DNA of 5,792 bases from UBA8522 sp049287565 (GTDB lineage Bacteria; Acidobacteriota; Aminicenantia; Aminicenantales; UBA8522). Where the stretch lies: positions 1 to 5,792 of the forward strand of contig JBAQGA010000157.1 in assembly GCA_049287565.1 (NCBI GenBank). Reading direction: 5' to 3'. Within the stretch, counting starts at the first letter, position 1, and each line of letters starts with the position of its first letter. Of the stretch, positions 3,498 to 5,792 are shown in pieces. The position numbers and the translations under genes are program-made. The notes beneath the pieces were generated by a model. It was not told where the DNA came from and ran no database searches. It saw nothing but the letters and a program-made list of their open reading frames with translations.

Positions 3498-4967
3498 ATG
3501 CTCCGAATGAACCAAATTGATCAGATCAAAGACCTGCAACGACAAGGGCTGGGATCGCGAGAGATCGCCGGCCGGTTGAACATCGACCGCAAAACTGCCG
3601 CCAAGTACATGGGCGAAGAAGATTTCAACGGCCAGGCTTGGGTCAAAAAAGCGGCGGAGTCGAAACTGGATCGCTGGAAGCCGAAGATCGACGAATGGTT
3701 GGAAGAGGATCGGCGGATGCGCTTCAAACAGCGGCATACCGCCCAACGCGTCCATCAGCGGCTTCGGGCCGAATACCCGGAGGAGTACCGCTGCTCTTAT
3801 CCGCTGGTCCAAAGGTATCTGAAGCAGCGGAAGCATGAGCGGGGGGCCGACCGGGGCTATTTGGAACTGGTCTGGCCGCCGGGAGAAGCGCAGGGGGATT
3901 TTGGGGAAGCCGACATTCGAGAAGGCGGTCTCATCCGGACGATCAAGTATCTGTGCCTGAGTTTCCCTAACAGCAACGCCGCCTTCATCCAGGGATTCGG
4001 GGGCGAAGCCGCGGAGTGCGTCTGTCAGGGGCTGAAGGATATTTTTCACCATATCGGCGGGGTTCCGCGAAGGATCGTCTTTGACAACGCCGGCGGCGTC
4101 GGCCGGCGGGTCCGGGACAAGGTCACTCTGACCGGCTTGTTCCTGCGGTTTAAATGCCACTACGGATTCTCGGTGAGCTTTTGTAACCCGGACGCCGGTC
4201 ATGAGAAGGGGCATGTCGAAAACAAGGTCGGCTATGTCCGGCGGAATATCTTTGTGCCGATCCCCGTGCTGAAAAACCTCGAGCTGTGGAACCAGGGCCT
4301 GCTGAGCCGGATGGAAGAGGACTTCGAGCGACCCCATTACAAGAAGGGCCTGACGATCAGCGAGCTTTGGGCGGAGGATCGCCGGCATTTGAGCCCGCTT
4401 CCCGACAAGCCCTTTCTGGTCGAGCGGTTGGAGCGGGTCGCGACCAACGGCTATGGGAAGTTCTGTCTCGACGGCCGGCACTGGTACTCCAGCGCTCCGG
4501 AATACGCTGACCGGCAGGTGACGGCCGGGATCCGGGCCCATACCGTCGTCGTTTACCGCGAGGACGGCAGTCCGCTGAGCATTCATCCCCGCTCCTTCGG
4601 GGAAAACCGGACCGACACGGCGGATTATGCGACCAGCCTCCAAACTCTTCTGCGGCGACCCCGGGCCTGGACCAACAGCCCTTTTCGGGCCGGTTTGAAC
4701 GAGACTCTTCGCAACCATCTGGACGCGCTCTCCAAGCCCGACCTGCCCCGAGTCCTTTCGGTTTTTTCGGAAAGCGCCTCGACCTTCGGGTTTGAGCTCG
4801 CCTTGGAATCTCTCCAGGAGGCGGTCCGCCGAGGCGCGGTCGACGCCTTCAGCCTCCAGGCGATCTCCGCCCGCATCGCTTACGATGGACTGCTCTCCGC
4901 CCCGAATCAGGGCCCGGACCTGGAAACGTATGACCGGGCCTTATTGGATCCCGAGGTCCCGTCATGA
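3498..4967 (+). CDS. istA: IstA, IS21-family DDE transposase
   Basis: The 489-residue protein has the normal IS21 IstA length and order. An N-terminal helix-turn-helix (about 5-38: IDQIKDLQRQGLGSREIAGR, then LNIDRKTAAKYM) binds the IS ends. It is followed by a linker with a second DNA-binding region (about 60-115) and an RNase-H-like integrase core. Catalytic residues read D134 (QGDFGEAD), D196 (IVFDNAGG) and E241 (KGHVENKVGYVRRN). A beta-rich C-terminal domain follows (300-370, with WYSSAPEYADRQV). IstA cuts and joins the IS ends, working with IstB for target choice. ATG 3498 is preceded by GGAGG with a 4-base gap; an ATG three codons later (3507) has a 13-base gap and is less likely. The gene's last codons overlap istB by ATGA, a sign of coupled translation. 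No stop or frameshift interrupts it, so it looks functional. Confidence 0.96.
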   Translation: MLRMNQIDQIKDLQRQGLGSREIAGRLNIDRKTAAKYMGEEDFNGQAWVKKAAESKLDRWKPKIDEWLEEDRRMRFKQRHTAQRVHQRLRAEYPEEYRCSYPLVQRYLKQRKHERGADRGYLELVWPPGEAQGDFGEADIREGGLIRTIKYLCLSFPNSNAAFIQGFGGEAAECVCQGLKDIFHHIGGVPRRIVFDNAGGVGRRVRDKVTLTGLFLRFKCHYGFSVSFCNPDAGHEKGHVENKVGYVRRNIFVPIPVLKNLELWNQGLLSRMEEDFERPHYKKGLTISELWAEDRRHLSPLPDKPFLVERLERVATNGYGKFCLDGRHWYSSAPEYADRQVTAGIRAHTVVVYREDGSPLSIHPRSFGENRTDTADYATSLQTLLRRPRAWTNSPFRAGLNETLRNHLDALSKPDLPRVLSVFSESASTFGFELALESLQEAVRRGAVDAFSLQAISARIAYDGLLSAPNQGPDLETYDRALLDPEVPS

Positions 4968-5722
4968 GGAAGCCCCGGGTGAGCCGACCGCAGCGGCGGG
5001 AAGAGATGTCGGCGCTCCTGCGACGATTGGCCTTCAGCCAAACGGCCCTCCATCTCTGCGAAGAAGAAGGCTCGGCCTCCCAAGAGGAATTTCTTCTGCA
5101 CGTCCTGAAAAGCGAGATGGCCAATCGGGAGCAAGTGCGGAAGGCGAGGTATTTGCGGGACGCCGGCTTTCCGGTCTACAAGACCCTTTCGGGTTACGAT
5201 TTCCAGAGTCTGCGGCTGCCGCCGAATCTCTCCCGCACGGAGCTTTCCGGCGGCGCGTTCATCGCCGAAAACAAGAACCTCGTTCTTTACGGACCGGTCG
5301 GAACCGGGAAAACACACTTGGCCTCCGCCTTGGGAGTCCTGGCCTGTGAACGGGGAATCCGGACCCGCTTCTTCACGGCCGCCCAGTTGGTCGTCCGTCT
5401 CTCGGAAGCTTTCGCCAACGGATCGCTGGAGAAAGCGCTCTCCTCGATCCTGAAAACGCAGCTTCTGATCATCGACGAATGGGGCTATGTGCCGATCGAT
5501 AAGCAGGGCGCGCAGCTCTTGTTCCGAATCATCTCTGACAGTTACGAAAGGAGGAGTCTCATCATCACCACGAACCTTGAGTTTTCGAAGTGGGGCTCGA
5601 TTTTCACCGACGACCAGATGGCCGCGGCGATGATCAACCGGCTGGCCCACCACGGCTACATCCTCCTCTTCGAGGGGGAAAGCTACCGGATGAAACATGC
5701 GCTTATGCGACAGAAAAATTAG
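4964..5722 (+). CDS. istB: IstB, AAA+ ATPase transposition helper
   Basis: The 252-residue protein has the standard IstB length. An N-terminal helical part (1-90) contains the IstB signature region around EEFLLHVLKSEMANREQVRK (41-60). The AAA+ core has Walker A G110-PVGTGK-T117, Walker B LLIIDE (167-172, D171-E172), sensor-1 ITTN (201-204) and an arginine in MINRLAHHG (R226) at the arginine-finger position. IstB assembles on target DNA in an ATP-dependent way, bends it and activates IstA for strand transfer. The start ATG (4964) lies in an ATGA overlap with the istA stop, so re-initiation is expected. The gene ends 23 bases before the right-end inverted repeat, as is usual. All nucleotide-binding motifs are intact. 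Confidence 0.96.
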   Translation: MRKPRVSRPQRREEMSALLRRLAFSQTALHLCEEEGSASQEEFLLHVLKSEMANREQVRKARYLRDAGFPVYKTLSGYDFQSLRLPPNLSRTELSGGAFIAENKNLVLYGPVGTGKTHLASALGVLACERGIRTRFFTAAQLVVRLSEAFANGSLEKALSSILKTQLLIIDEWGYVPIDKQGAQLLFRIISDSYERRSLIITTNLEFSKWGSIFTDDQMAAAMINRLAHHGYILLFEGESYRMKHALMRQKN

Positions 5723-5744
5723 GAAAAATCCCCCAACCGCTTAT

Positions 5745-5769
5745 GGGGAATTTTCGACGATTTTTTTGT
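5745..5769 (-). repeat. IS right subterminal inverted repeat
   Basis: The reverse complement reads ACAAAAAAATCGTC, G, AAAATTCCCC and matches the left copy at 3413-3436 with one inserted G. Further out toward the edge, similarity to the left end falls to scattered matches (TCAA, G, AA). Confidence 0.9.
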
Positions 5770-5779
5770 GGAATTTCGC

Positions 5780-5785
5780 TTGACA
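5780..5785 (+). promoter_or_regulatory. outward-facing -35 box (TTGACA) at IS right end
   Basis: A perfect consensus TTGACA points out of the element, 7 bases from its apparent end at 5792. In IS21, a -35 box at the right end joins a -10 box in the left end when two copies lie in tandem, giving strong istAB expression. Here TATAGA lies at 3378-3383, 7 bases inside the left end, so a 3-bp junction spacer would give the ideal 17-bp gap. It could also activate a neighbouring host gene by supplying a -35 box. Confidence 0.6.
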
Positions 5786-5792
5786 AAACACA

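Larger units (their letters stand above)
3371..5792 (+). mobile_element. IS21-family insertion sequence, apparently complete
   Basis: The element has the two-gene istA-istB layout unique to the IS21 family. Its length of about 2.42 kb is within the family range, and the edges start TGTG (3371) and end CACA (5792). Inside the edges the inverted repeats are strong: ACAAAAAAATCGTC plus AAAATTCCCC on the left (3413-3436) is matched by 5745-5769 with a single inserted base. Both genes are intact, so the copy may be active. The right edge falls on the last base of the window; if the subterminal repeats were kept at equal distance from both ends, the true right end would lie about 19 bases further, so this edge is tentative. 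Target-site duplications cannot be checked. Its GC-rich coding DNA differs from the AT-rich host genes, which fits horizontal arrival. Confidence 0.9.

Noticed and set aside
3446..3520. 24-codon leader frame MRRNRRENPVGYPAGRR... overlapping the istA start
   Set aside because: No ribosome binding site precedes its ATG and the peptide resembles nothing known to me; the GAGGAGG at its start seems to be chance.
3444..4718. 424-codon open frame on the minus strand
   Set aside because: It lies wholly opposite istA and reads as a proline/arginine-rich mirror of GC-rich coding DNA; it has no recognisable motif.
4907..5698. 263-codon open frame on the minus strand
   Set aside because: It is antisense to istB, which carries full Walker motifs and the right length; this frame is a shadow.
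1..5792. A new defence, secretion or biosynthetic system
   Set aside because: Only housekeeping-type genes, remnants and one IS are present; no cluster of unknown genes with shared orientation exists.

Overview
The window looks like a piece of a bacterial chromosome, probably a Gram-negative anaerobe of the Desulfobacterota/Aminicenantes type. That placement is an inference. It rests on a khpA-type gene in an apparent rpsP-khpA-rimM order, an OmpH/Skp-like exported protein, and decayed gene ends carrying the tail motif (A)DPGxPxVEDARKRLAGLKG, which I associate with TPR proteins in such genomes. No tRNA, rRNA or CRISPR array is visible.

Layout. 1-600 (minus strand): the start of a possible rimM, a complete khpA (KH-domain RNA-binding protein), and upstream of it a frameshifted lysine-rich stretch that may be the broken 3' end of rpsP. 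601-1185: no intact gene. It holds a 17-bp tandem duplication, a TPR-gene 3' remnant, and dispersed repeats and hairpins. 1186-1794 (minus): a complete PAP2-family membrane phosphatase. 1795-2096: a second copy of a dispersed hairpin repeat directly followed by a second TPR-tail remnant, which abuts the stop codon of the next gene. 2097-2633 (minus): an OmpH/Skp-like exported protein with a clear ribosome binding site. 2634-3370: gene-poor, with an inverted copy of a repeat seen near 900, a third TPR-tail remnant, and a GC-rich hairpin block.

3371-5792: an apparently complete, intact IS21-family insertion sequence of about 2.4 kb, with istA (DDE transposase) and istB (AAA+ ATPase) overlapping by 4 bases. 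Both edges read TGTG.../...CACA, and the subterminal inverted repeats are strongly matched. The right edge coincides with the last base of the window, as expected if assembly broke at a multicopy element. A TTGACA box lies 7 bases from the right end. A TATAGA box lies 7 bases inside the left end. A tandem IS dimer with a 3-bp spacer would therefore create a promoter with a 17-bp gap, as described for IS21 itself. A hairpin just before istA overlaps its Shine-Dalgarno sequence.

The genes do not form one functional system. The window is best read as an ordinary chromosomal segment repeatedly rearranged around short dispersed repeats and then invaded by an IS21 element. I found no convincing undescribed multi-gene system. 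The most interesting signals are the IS regulatory architecture and the repeat-associated scars of TPR genes.
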